A DNA stretch of 12,504 bases, from positions 1-12,504 of the forward strand of contig CAYSBA010000008.1 in the NCBI GenBank assembly GCA_964429075.1, read 5' to 3'. Under the pieces are notes generated by a model. It was not told the DNA's origin, did no database searches, and saw only the letters and a program-made list of their open reading frames with translations. Made by a program: the position numbers and the translations under genes. The DNA comes from CAYSBA01 sp964429075 [NCBI: uncultured bacterium]. GTDB taxonomy: Bacteria > CAYSBA01. Shown piece after piece: positions 7,516 to 12,504 of the stretch; the stretch's first letter is position 1, and each line of letters opens with the position of its first letter.

Positions 7516-8180
7516 ACAAAGATGCGTTAATTATTGCAATATCTGCCTTTATGTTTGGATTCGTGGGTGGCTATATAATTGGCGGTGGCAAGGGTAAAAA
7601 CACATTCAATCACCCTATCAGACAATCCGTTTCTGTGCCTCAGAAAGTTAATGATCAAAATGAAAAAATAAAGGAGATAAAGAAAAGGCTTGAGGCAAGA
7701 TTAAAGGAACTACAGCAACTTGAAAAGGAGGGTAAGCTTACAGCCGATAATAAAAGGGAGATGGGCAATATACATTTTGATTTTGGTAACCTGAAAATGG
7801 CAAGGAAATACTACGAAGAGTATCTTAAGGAAAAACCAGAGGATGCAAAAGTAATAACTGACCTCGGTATTGTTTACAGAAGACTTGGAGATCCTGACAG
7901 AGCGATAGAGCTCTTCGATAGGGCAATAAAGGCAGATCCACAACTGTTTCAACCAAGATTCAACAAAGGTGTTGTACTTTTACATGAAAAGGGTGATAAA
8001 GAGGCTGCGTACAGGACCTGGAAAAAGATGGCTGATGAGGTGAAGGATATCCCTCATCGTAAGGAATTTATGGATAGATTGAATGAACTTGAAAAGATGA
8101 TTGAATCAGAAAAAAAGGACAACCATAAGGTAAAAGAAAAAAAGGCTGATGAGCAGAAAAAATCTAATAGCAGGCATTGA
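7512..8180 (+). CDS. Membrane-anchored TPR protein, possibly for cytochrome c maturation
   Basis: A 222-residue protein with one N-terminal, glycine-rich membrane anchor (about 4-27), a charged region likely to be coiled coil (about 46-72), and two to three tetratricopeptide repeats (about 78-185). Clear repeats are G-N-I-H-F-D-F-G-N-L-K-M-A-R-K-Y-Y and L-G-I-V-Y-R-R-L-G-D-P-D-R-A-I-E-L-F, ending K-A-D-P. A lysine-rich tail closes it. No lipobox is seen, so the TPR part is probably periplasmic and anchored. TPR proteins such as CcmI and NrfG present apocytochrome to the heme ligation machinery. A comparable role is plausible from the ccm context but not proven by sequence. It overlaps the ccmD-like gene by 4 nt and the RNase HII gene by 32 nt. 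Confidence 0.8.
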   Translation: MNKDALIIAISAFMFGFVGGYIIGGGKGKNTFNHPIRQSVSVPQKVNDQNEKIKEIKKRLEARLKELQQLEKEGKLTADNKREMGNIHFDFGNLKMARKYYEEYLKEKPEDAKVITDLGIVYRRLGDPDRAIELFDRAIKADPQLFQPRFNKGVVLLHEKGDKEAAYRTWKKMADEVKDIPHRKEFMDRLNELEKMIESEKKDNHKVKEKKADEQKKSNSRH

Positions 8181-8805
8181 TGAGGCGGGCAGGGGTTGTG
8201 TTATCGGATCGTTGTTTGTAGGAGTTGCACTAATAGAGGAATCAAAAATTAATGACCTGTTAAATCTCGGGGTAAGGGATTCTAAGAGGCTTGGACATAT
8301 CCTGAAAAACCCTTCAAAGAGGGATGAGTTTTTCGATAGGTTAACAGGATTAATTTATTTCTGGAAGGTTGCAGAACTACCTCATTCTCTTATTGATCTT
8401 GAAAATATCAATAGTCTTGAGCTCGAGGCAATTATCGAACTTATAGCATCCCTTCCTATTGAGCCCTTAACAATCCAGATCGATGCACCCTGTCATAAAA
8501 ATTCATTTTTTGATTTTCAAAAAGTTATAAAAAGTAGGATTGGTTACAAAACAACAGATCTTGTGATAGAACACAAAGCAGATCAGACCTATCCTGCAGT
8601 AATGTGTGCCTCAATAATTGCTAAGACCTACAGGGAACGACATGTGGAAAGATATAAGAAGATCTTTGGTGACTTTGGCTCTGGATATCCCTCTGATCCA
8701 GTAACAGGCAGGTATATAAGAGATCTCGATGACATATCAGATACCATTATAAGAAAGAGATGGAAGACCGTAAGCAAAAAGAGGCAGAAAGAGTTATTCA
8801 ACTAA
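8149..8805 (+). CDS. rnhB: Ribonuclease HII, archaeal-type
   Basis: Cleaves RNA of RNA-DNA hybrids and initiates removal of misincorporated ribonucleotides; 218 residues. The catalytic set is complete: D11-E12 in A-G-I-D-E-A-G-R-G, D112 in I-Q-I-D-A-P, and D145 in E-H-K-A-D. A-S-I-I-A-K (154-159) is the family motif. Several features match archaeal rather than typical bacterial RNase HII: the D-E-A-G-R-G-x-V-I-G opening, L-G-V-R-D-S-K-R-L (40-48), and G-S-G-Y-P-S-D-P (177-184), where most bacteria have G-Y-P-T. Position 17, usually Pro, is Cys. The ATG at 8149 lies within the TPR gene, 32 nt before its stop, with AAAGG just upstream, so translation is probably coupled. It is the last gene of the ccm transcript and overlaps the convergent kdsB stop by 4 nt. 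Confidence 0.92.
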   Translation: MSRKNLIAGIDEAGRGCVIGSLFVGVALIEESKINDLLNLGVRDSKRLGHILKNPSKRDEFFDRLTGLIYFWKVAELPHSLIDLENINSLELEAIIELIASLPIEPLTIQIDAPCHKNSFFDFQKVIKSRIGYKTTDLVIEHKADQTYPAVMCASIIAKTYRERHVERYKKIFGDFGSGYPSDPVTGRYIRDLDDISDTIIRKRWKTVSKKRQKELFN

Positions 8806-9533
8806 CCATCTAATCTTTTTAATAGGATCTTCTCCACCTTTTCAATATCTTCTGGCACATCCACACCAACAGTATCAGAGGGTGCATCTAATACCTTTAT
8901 TGGTATTCCATTTTCTATGAGTCTTAATTGTTCAAGGGATTCAGATTTTTCCAGATATGTGGGTGCAAGATTTACAAACCTGCTAAGGGCTGAATGTGTA
9001 AATCCATAAATTCCTATGTGCTTAAAATATTTAACAGTACCTGAGCGATTATATGGTATGGGGCTTCGTGAGAAGTATATAGCCCTTTTTTGTGAATCAC
9101 AAATCACTTTTACTACATTTGGATCCTTTGCATCTTCTTTGTTACAGGGATATTTCATTGTTACAACCTGAGGATGACTATTATTTCTCAAAAAATTGAT
9201 AATGGGTATTATGTGTGATGAGGTAACCGCCGGTTCATCACCCTGCAGGTTGATGATGTATGAAAATCCCATTCCATCGACCGCTCTATAGACCCTCTCT
9301 GTGCCTGACTTGATATTACCTTTTACTATGATAGCCTTTGCTCCTTTTTTTTCAGCAATCTCTGCAATCTTATGGCTGTCGGTTGCAACGATGATAGAGG
9401 CTTCTTTTATATCAAGACATGCCTCAACCACCCACGATATCATGGGTTTACCAAGGATAGGATGGAGGGGCTTTCTGGGGAACCTGGTTGAGCCCTCTCT
9501 TGCAGGTATGACTATTGCGGTTTCCTTTTTCAA
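8802..9533 (-). CDS. kdsB: 3-deoxy-manno-octulosonate cytidylyltransferase (CMP-KDO synthetase)
   Basis: Activates KDO with CTP to CMP-KDO for the inner core of lipopolysaccharide, in the cytoplasm; 243 residues, typical length. Signature segments are I-P-A-R-E-G-S-T-R-F-P-R-K-P-L near the N-terminus (nucleotide binding), N-L-Q-G-D-E-P (metal and substrate), Y-F-S-R-S-P-I-P-Y, H-I-G-I-Y-G-F, and E-S-L-E-Q-L-R with G-V-D-V-P-E-D at the C-terminal side. The usual Tyr in A-R-Y is Glu, a common variant. The start is TTG at 9533, sharing TTGA with the pyrB stop; the N-terminal motif needs this start, and no later one is possible. It lies directly after pyrB, so the two are probably cotranscribed; the CTP link gives a metabolic rationale. 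The presence of kdsB shows a Gram-negative outer membrane. Confidence 0.95.
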   Translation of the reverse strand: MKKETAIVIPAREGSTRFPRKPLHPILGKPMISWVVEACLDIKEASIIVATDSHKIAEIAEKKGAKAIIVKGNIKSGTERVYRAVDGMGFSYIINLQGDEPAVTSSHIIPIINFLRNNSHPQVVTMKYPCNKEDAKDPNVVKVICDSQKRAIYFSRSPIPYNRSGTVKYFKHIGIYGFTHSALSRFVNLAPTYLEKSESLEQLRLIENGIPIKVLDAPSDTVGVDVPEDIEKVEKILLKRLDG

Positions 9534-10459
9534 CCTAGTATTATGGTCTTTAAGAGTGCCATTCTGATGAAAAGTCCATTCTGTGCTTGTCTGAAGTAGG
9601 CAGCCCTTGGGTCTGAATCAATCTCAGTAGAGATCTCATCAAGTCTTGGTAGTGGATGCATTACTATTGCATCCTTATTCATGATCTCCATGATCTTTTT
9701 GTCAATTATATATATACCCTTTGCCTTGTAGTAATCTTCTATTCTATCTCCAAATCTCTCTTTCTGAATGCGTGTCTGATAGACAACGTTGCAGTCACGA
9801 ACAGCCTCAGCGAGATCATCTATTTCTTCATAGGGGATATTATGTTCGTCTAAATAGTCTTTGATATCCTGTTTCATTCTTACCACATCAGGTGAAACAA
9901 AACGTATTTTAATATCCCTAAACTTTGCAAGTAGATAACATAGTGATCTTACGGTCCTTCCATTTGCCAGATCCCCTACCATTGTAACTGTCATCCCATC
10001 TATCTGACCGAGCTCTTTTTGAATTGTATAAAGGTCTAACAGGGCCTGTGTAGGATGCTGCCCGGGTCCATCTCCTGCGTTTATGATTGGTACATCTGAT
10101 ACAAGGGCTGCCCTTTTTGCAGAGCCACTCTCATAGTGTCTCATTACAATAACATCAGGAAGATAGCTGTTGAGGACTCTTATGGTATCTTCTATGGTCT
10201 CACCTTTTGCTGCAGAGGAGAAATCCCTGGCATTCTCAGTAGATATGACAGCTCCACCAAGGTGATACATTGCCATCTCGAAGGAAATTCTTGTTCTTGT
10301 ACTTGGTTCATAGAAAAGGGAGATCATCTTTTTGCCCTTTAGTATATCTGAGCCGCCATTTCTTGCTATCTCCTCCATAGAAGAGGCTGTCTCAAAGAGG
10401 AATTCAAGGATTTCCCGATCGAACTGTTGTGCCTCTATAATGTGGTGCAGTCTTTTCAT
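9530..10459 (-). CDS. pyrB: Aspartate carbamoyltransferase, catalytic chain
   Basis: Catalyses the committed step of pyrimidine synthesis, carbamoyl phosphate plus aspartate to carbamoyl-aspartate; 309 residues, normal length. The carbamoyl-phosphate site is intact: F-Y-E-P-S-T-R-T-R (49-57), K85 in A-A-K-G-E, R107-H108, and H-P-T-Q (135-138). The C-terminal H-P-L-P-R aspartate loop is present. Ornithine transcarbamylase is excluded by these aspartate-type loops. No regulatory pyrI follows; kdsB does, overlapping by 4 nt. The ATG at 10459 has an ideal AGGAGG (10470-10465) 5 nt away. I saw no recognisable attenuator or PyrR-type leader; only 17 nt separate its ATG from the stop of the upstream cysteine-rich gene, so it may be read through from that promoter or use one inside that gene. 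Confidence 0.96.
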   Translation of the reverse strand: MKRLHHIIEAQQFDREILEFLFETASSMEEIARNGGSDILKGKKMISLFYEPSTRTRISFEMAMYHLGGAVISTENARDFSSAAKGETIEDTIRVLNSYLPDVIVMRHYESGSAKRAALVSDVPIINAGDGPGQHPTQALLDLYTIQKELGQIDGMTVTMVGDLANGRTVRSLCYLLAKFRDIKIRFVSPDVVRMKQDIKDYLDEHNIPYEEIDDLAEAVRDCNVVYQTRIQKERFGDRIEDYYKAKGIYIIDKKIMEIMNKDAIVMHPLPRLDEISTEIDSDPRAAYFRQAQNGLFIRMALLKTIILG

Positions 10460-10464
10460 AGATC

Positions 10465-10470
10465 CCTCCT
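10465..10470 (-). promoter_or_regulatory. Strong Shine-Dalgarno of pyrB
   Basis: AGGAGG on the minus strand, 5 nt before the ATG at 10459. It lies immediately after tandem TAA TAA stop codons of the cysteine-rich gene, so pyrB can initiate independently even on a shared transcript. Confidence 0.7.
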
Positions 10471-10477
10471 GATATTA

Positions 10478-11728
10478 TTATTGTGAACTACATATCCAAC
10501 CAGAGGGGCAGGATAGGGAGCTGTTACACAATATATCGCAGAATTTAGTTCCACCACCAAGATCCACGCATTGACCACCAAGCGAGCAGTATCCGCTATT
10601 TGAGCAATCTTCAAAACAGAAGCCCTGAGACTGATTGCTACCAAAGGCAATACATATCTGACCATTTGGGCAATAGTTTAAGGAATCACAGCTTGAGCTG
10701 TAGCAGTAACCATTCTGGCCGGAACTACCGGTCCAGCTATTGGGAAGACAAATGTTACCTCTGTATGAATTGTTGTTTGTATCTGGCGGGATGCAACTAA
10801 ATGAACTGGAGGGACAATCTGTGTCGTGTGAACAGTTTTTATAACAAAAGGATGGTCTTTGTCCATTCTGTGAGACAACGACTGTGTCACATTTTTCATC
10901 CTGGTTACAGTCTGAATCTGAGTTACATGCAACTGTACAAAGACCACTTATTGCGCTTTCTGGCTTAATGCATATTTTCCCCTGTTCACAATCTGAGTCA
11001 ACAGTGCAGAGAGTAACACCGTTTGGAATAGTCTGTTCTACGCAGGAACCATCCTGACAGATCTGTCCATTCTGGCAATCTGAATCATTTGTGCATCCTG
11101 ATTGATCCGGGATGCATTCATTTGATTGAAGATCACAATGATAACCACTCTGACAGTCGCTATTGCTATTACATCCTGTTTGCATAGACTGACATATTCC
11201 ATTCTGGAGGTCACATATATATCCCTCAGGGCAATCAGAATCGCTGTTACAGACGGTATCTTTTTCTTTGCAGATATGATCGGATGGATCACAGTACTGA
11301 TTCTGATTGCAATCTTGATCACTGAAACACTGGTTACTCGATTCACACTCTCCTGTCTGGAAGTTACAGAATTCGCCATTAGGGCAGTCTGCGTCGGATG
11401 AACAGCCGTTTGTTGTTACCTCGCAACGCTGAAACATTACATTGCAGAAAGATCCACTGGGACAGTCCTGATCAGTATTACAGCGAACGCCGGGTGAACA
11501 ATAGCCTCCAACACAGACATTCCCAGCAGGGCACTCTTCATTGTAGGTGCAATAATTTTTATTATTATTGTTGTTCTTAGAAACGCATCTCGAATCTATA
11601 CAGATTTCACCATCCGGACAATCCTGATCTACCTTACAGCTGTTGCCACCGGTGCTGCATTTAGAAAAAGATGATTGAATCAATAAAGATAATATTAATA
11701 TTTTCAAAATGTTATAGTAACGGGACAT
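10478..11728 (-). CDS. Secreted cysteine-rich repeat protein (about 14 four-Cys repeats)
   Basis: A 416-residue protein with a hydrophobic signal peptide (about 8-22; likely cleavage after S-F-S, with Lys before the next Cys, so not a standard lipobox). The mature part is thirteen tandem units of pattern C-x3-D-x-D-C-P-x-G-x2-C-x(4-15)-C plus a fourteenth that lacks its last Cys. Units 1-8 are regular; units 9-13 have longer, Ser/Asn/Gly-rich loops before the fourth Cys. I count 57 cysteines. The pattern resembles the Dickkopf-like or EB-type cysteine-rich modules found in surface proteins of myxobacteria and delta-proteobacteria; the fold is presumably disulfide-bonded and may bind calcium through its Asp pairs. 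Function unknown; adhesion, matrix or proteinase-resistant shell are all possible. The start is ATG at 11728, just downstream of a strong promoter-like pair and without a Shine-Dalgarno. It ends with tandem TAA codons 18 nt upstream of pyrB. Confidence 0.82.
   Translation of the reverse strand: MSRYYNILKILILSLLIQSSFSKCSTGGNSCKVDQDCPDGEICIDSRCVSKNNNNNKNYCTYNEECPAGNVCVGGYCSPGVRCNTDQDCPSGSFCNVMFQRCEVTTNGCSSDADCPNGEFCNFQTGECESSNQCFSDQDCNQNQYCDPSDHICKEKDTVCNSDSDCPEGYICDLQNGICQSMQTGCNSNSDCQSGYHCDLQSNECIPDQSGCTNDSDCQNGQICQDGSCVEQTIPNGVTLCTVDSDCEQGKICIKPESAISGLCTVACNSDSDCNQDEKCDTVVVSQNGQRPSFCYKNCSHDTDCPSSSFSCIPPDTNNNSYRGNICLPNSWTGSSGQNGYCYSSSCDSLNYCPNGQICIAFGSNQSQGFCFEDCSNSGYCSLGGQCVDLGGGTKFCDILCNSSLSCPSGWICSSQ
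10487..11638 (-). repeat. Tandem coding repeats of about 70-100 nt in the cysteine-rich gene
   Basis: Each unit encodes one four-cysteine module of about 23-33 residues (longest about 48). Spacing is about 70-80 nt in the first eight units and longer towards the 3' end. The units are diverged from each other at the nucleotide level, so recent duplication or slippage is not obvious. Confidence 0.75.
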
Positions 11729-11737
11729 GGCATATAA

Positions 11738-11764
11738 ATTATAGTGAAAAGCATTTGTTGTCAA
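11738..11764 (-). promoter_or_regulatory. Putative strong promoter of the cysteine-rich gene
   Basis: Consensus-perfect TTGACA (11764-11759) and TATAAT (11743-11738) on the minus strand, but with a short 15-nt spacer. The predicted start is only about 3-5 nt upstream of the ATG at 11728, which lacks a Shine-Dalgarno, again suggesting a leaderless message. Confidence 0.45.
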
Positions 11765-11773
11765 ATTAAGTCT

Positions 11774-11836
11774 TAAACGGATAAGGACATGGGGAACGGG
11801 TAAGGAAGGGGAAGAGTATAGAGGGAAGTGGAAAAT
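11774..11836 (+). other. Purine-rich tract upstream of the cysteine-rich gene
   Basis: About 85 percent purine on the plus strand over some 60 nt, with G-runs such as GGGG and AAGGGG. It is unlike the surrounding AT-rich sequence in composition. The minus strand reads as a pyrimidine tract of degenerate short units (CCTT, CCCC). The role is unknown; it sits just upstream of the -35 box of the cysteine-rich gene. Confidence 0.5.
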
Positions 11837-11901
11837 CCTGTGGTTATAGCGGGGTGAATGAGAATAACACATGGGTTAGGAGGAAAAAGAAAGAGATAAG
11901 C

Positions 11902-11919
11902 GTACCTGAAAATAGGTAC
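11902..11919. repeat. Perfect inverted repeat GTACCT/AGGTAC
   Basis: A 6-bp stem with a 6-nt loop (GAAAAT). On the minus strand it is followed by a T-rich but interrupted stretch, so a weak terminator for a gene entering from the right is possible but unproven; an operator is the alternative. Confidence 0.35.
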
Positions 11920-12124
11920 ATAACCTTTAGGGTGATATAATTTTTTTTATCCTTATTTTGCGAACTAATTTTTATATTAGTGATATTAGCTTCAATTAGG
12001 GATTAAATTTAATTGTTCTCTGAGTTTTTATACCTTGATTGTACTTTTTTATTGCAGGAGGTTAACACAAGGATAAGATTTATCTTCTTAAAACTGAACA
12101 TAGAATTGTTGCATATTCCTAAAA

Positions 12125-12160
12125 GGAGTCCATACCTATCCTATGGATTCTGGCTCTGCC
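12125..12160 (+). ncRNA. Candidate RNA hairpin pair, function unknown
   Basis: On the plus strand 12125-12134 pairs with 12142-12151 as a 10-bp stem (two G-U pairs) around the loop CCTATCC. It is followed at once by a small GGC-TCT-GCC hairpin (12152-12160). The G-U pairs would be mismatches on the other strand, which favours plus-strand transcription if this is RNA. It matches no riboswitch or RNA family that I recognise. Confidence 0.25.
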
Positions 12161-12335
12161 TTACTCCGCCTATTTGACACTATACCTGTTACTCATCTAC
12201 GTACCCAGTACAAGATTATTCTGGACTTTTTTAAAATCTCAATTCTTAAAATCTTTTTTCGGTAGTCTTGAAGCAATTTAGCTTAAAGTTTGATCTTTTC
12301 ACTTTTAACAAATTATCATTGATTAAAGATATCCT

Positions 12336-12373
12336 AAACCTTAACTTATCAAGGTTTTAGTGAATAAGTTAAG
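12336..12373. repeat. Two mutually exclusive inverted repeats
   Basis: AAACCTT (12336-12342) pairs with AAGGTTT (12351-12357). CTTAACTTAT (12340-12349) also pairs perfectly with ATAAGTTAAG (12364-12373). The left arms overlap, so only one hairpin can form at a time, an arrangement seen in attenuators and riboswitch expression platforms. No U-run follows either hairpin, so a terminator is not evident. Confidence 0.4.
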
Positions 12374-12433
12374 TTCAAGCAGGGTGGTAAATTTTACAAA
12401 CTTTTTGCAAGATTCGCTAAACATTTTCACGCC

Positions 12434-12487
12434 ATCAAAATTTTCCATATGGTATACTTTTGATAGTTAAAACAACATCTCTATAAC
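12434..12487 (+). promoter_or_regulatory. Possible promoter with overlapping palindrome, facing the right edge
   Basis: TTGATA (12460-12465) and TATAAC (12482-12487) are 16 nt apart. The -35 box overlaps an imperfect dyad: ATCAAAA (12434-12440) and TTTTGAT (12458-12464) flank a perfect 8-bp palindrome CCATATGG (12445-12452). This could be an operator for a gene beginning beyond the window. The AT-rich context makes chance matches likely. Confidence 0.3.
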
Positions 12488-12504
12488 AAAAAAACTCTCA
12501 CAAG

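Larger units (their letters stand above)
11837..12504. other. Gene-poor region with several inverted repeats
   Basis: No reading frame here is long or convincing. The longest I can find are 54 residues from a TTG at 12013, 40 residues from an ATG at 12143 and, on the minus strand, 35 residues from an ATG at 12448; none resembles a known family and none has a well-placed Shine-Dalgarno. A lone AGGAGG at 12056-12061 has no start codon within 15 nt. Visible structure includes dyads at 11902-11919, 12125-12151, 12336-12373 and 12434-12464, and a 9-nt direct repeat TTAAAATCT at 12231 and 12246. The stretch 12125-12225 is less AT-rich than its flanks, so a small RNA or a decayed gene fragment is possible. 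Confidence 0.6.

Noticed and set aside
8101-8180. Programmed frameshift fusing the TPR protein to RNase HII at A7 runs
   Set aside because: The frame change needed is +1, not the -1 typical of A-rich slippery sites, and RNase HII has its own ATG with AAAGG upstream.
10490-11580. Several open frames on both strands inside the cysteine-rich gene
   Set aside because: They are shadows of the repetitive coding sequence: low-complexity translations, no start signals and no family resemblance.
10487-11638. Regularly spaced repeats as a CRISPR array
   Set aside because: The periodicity is of encoded cysteine modules with diverged nucleotide sequence; there are no identical repeats separated by unique spacers and no cas genes.
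11657-11728. Lipoprotein signal in the cysteine-rich protein
   Set aside because: The residue before the first Cys is Lys, not Gly, Ala or Ser as the lipobox needs; ordinary signal peptidase cleavage after S-F-S fits better.
11729-11872. Extension of the cysteine-rich gene to an ATG at 11872
   Set aside because: The added 48 residues have no signal-peptide character and would cover the promoter-like pair and the purine tract; the ATG at 11728 directly precedes a good signal peptide.
11902-11948. Rho-independent terminator at the GTACCT hairpin
   Set aside because: The T8 run on the plus strand begins about 21 nt after the stem, too far, and no plus-strand gene ends there; on the minus strand the T-rich stretch is interrupted.
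12056-12061. AGGAGG as a ribosome binding site
   Set aside because: No ATG, GTG or TTG follows within 15 nt, so it starts no visible gene.
12341-12448. Short minus-strand gene of 35 residues, and plus-strand frames at 12013-12177 and 12143-12265
   Set aside because: No Shine-Dalgarno at suitable distance, no recognisable family, and the lengths are expected by chance.
1-12504. Sigma-54 promoters (GGCAC-N5-TTGC type) as targets of the response regulator
   Set aside because: GGCAC occurrences on both strands that I checked lack the TTGC half at proper spacing.

Overview
The window is AT-rich and gene-dense, and it comes from a Gram-negative bacterium. Outer-membrane biology is implied by a KDO-activating enzyme (KdsB), a TonB-ExbB-ExbD motor and a System I (Ccm) cytochrome c maturation module. 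The low GC, c-type cytochrome biogenesis, NtrC-type regulator, delta-proteobacterial-style TonB, cysteine-rich repeat protein and archaeal-style RNase HII together suggest an anaerobic or microaerophilic, possibly thermophilic lineage such as Nitrospirota, Desulfobacterota or Deferribacterota. That placement is inference; no single gene proves it.

Layout. (1) 1-419, minus: the start of a multi-spanning membrane protein that leaves the left edge. It is divergent from (2) 523-1902, plus: a sigma-54-dependent response regulator. (3) 5170-1906, minus: a tightly overlapping set of a fused uroporphyrinogen-III methyltransferase/synthase (CobA-HemD), ExbB, ExbD and TonB. (4) 5315-8805, plus, divergent from (3): ccmA, ccmB, ccmC, a ccmD-like gene, a membrane-anchored TPR protein and an archaeal-type RNase HII, every junction overlapping. 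(5) 10459-8802, minus: aspartate carbamoyltransferase (pyrB) then kdsB. (6) 11728-10478, minus: a secreted protein of about fourteen four-cysteine repeats, ending 18 nt before pyrB. (7) about 11775-12504: no convincing gene, but a purine-rich tract, several inverted repeats and a possible outward-facing promoter.

How the genes work together. Blocks 3 and 4 share a tetrapyrrole theme. CobA-HemD makes uroporphyrinogen III and diverts it to precorrin-2 for siroheme or B12. CcmABCD loads and releases heme in the periplasm for cytochrome c assembly. ExbB-ExbD-TonB powers outer-membrane uptake, plausibly of iron, heme or corrinoid. Block 5 joins pyrimidine synthesis to CMP-KDO formation, and CTP is a substrate of KdsB.

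The points most worth a second look are the cysteine-rich repeat protein next to pyrB, the archaeal-type RNase HII inside a ccm operon, a recurring promoter-to-ATG geometry that suggests leaderless transcripts, and the structured but gene-free right end. I did not find a defence locus, CRISPR array, mobile element, rRNA or tRNA.
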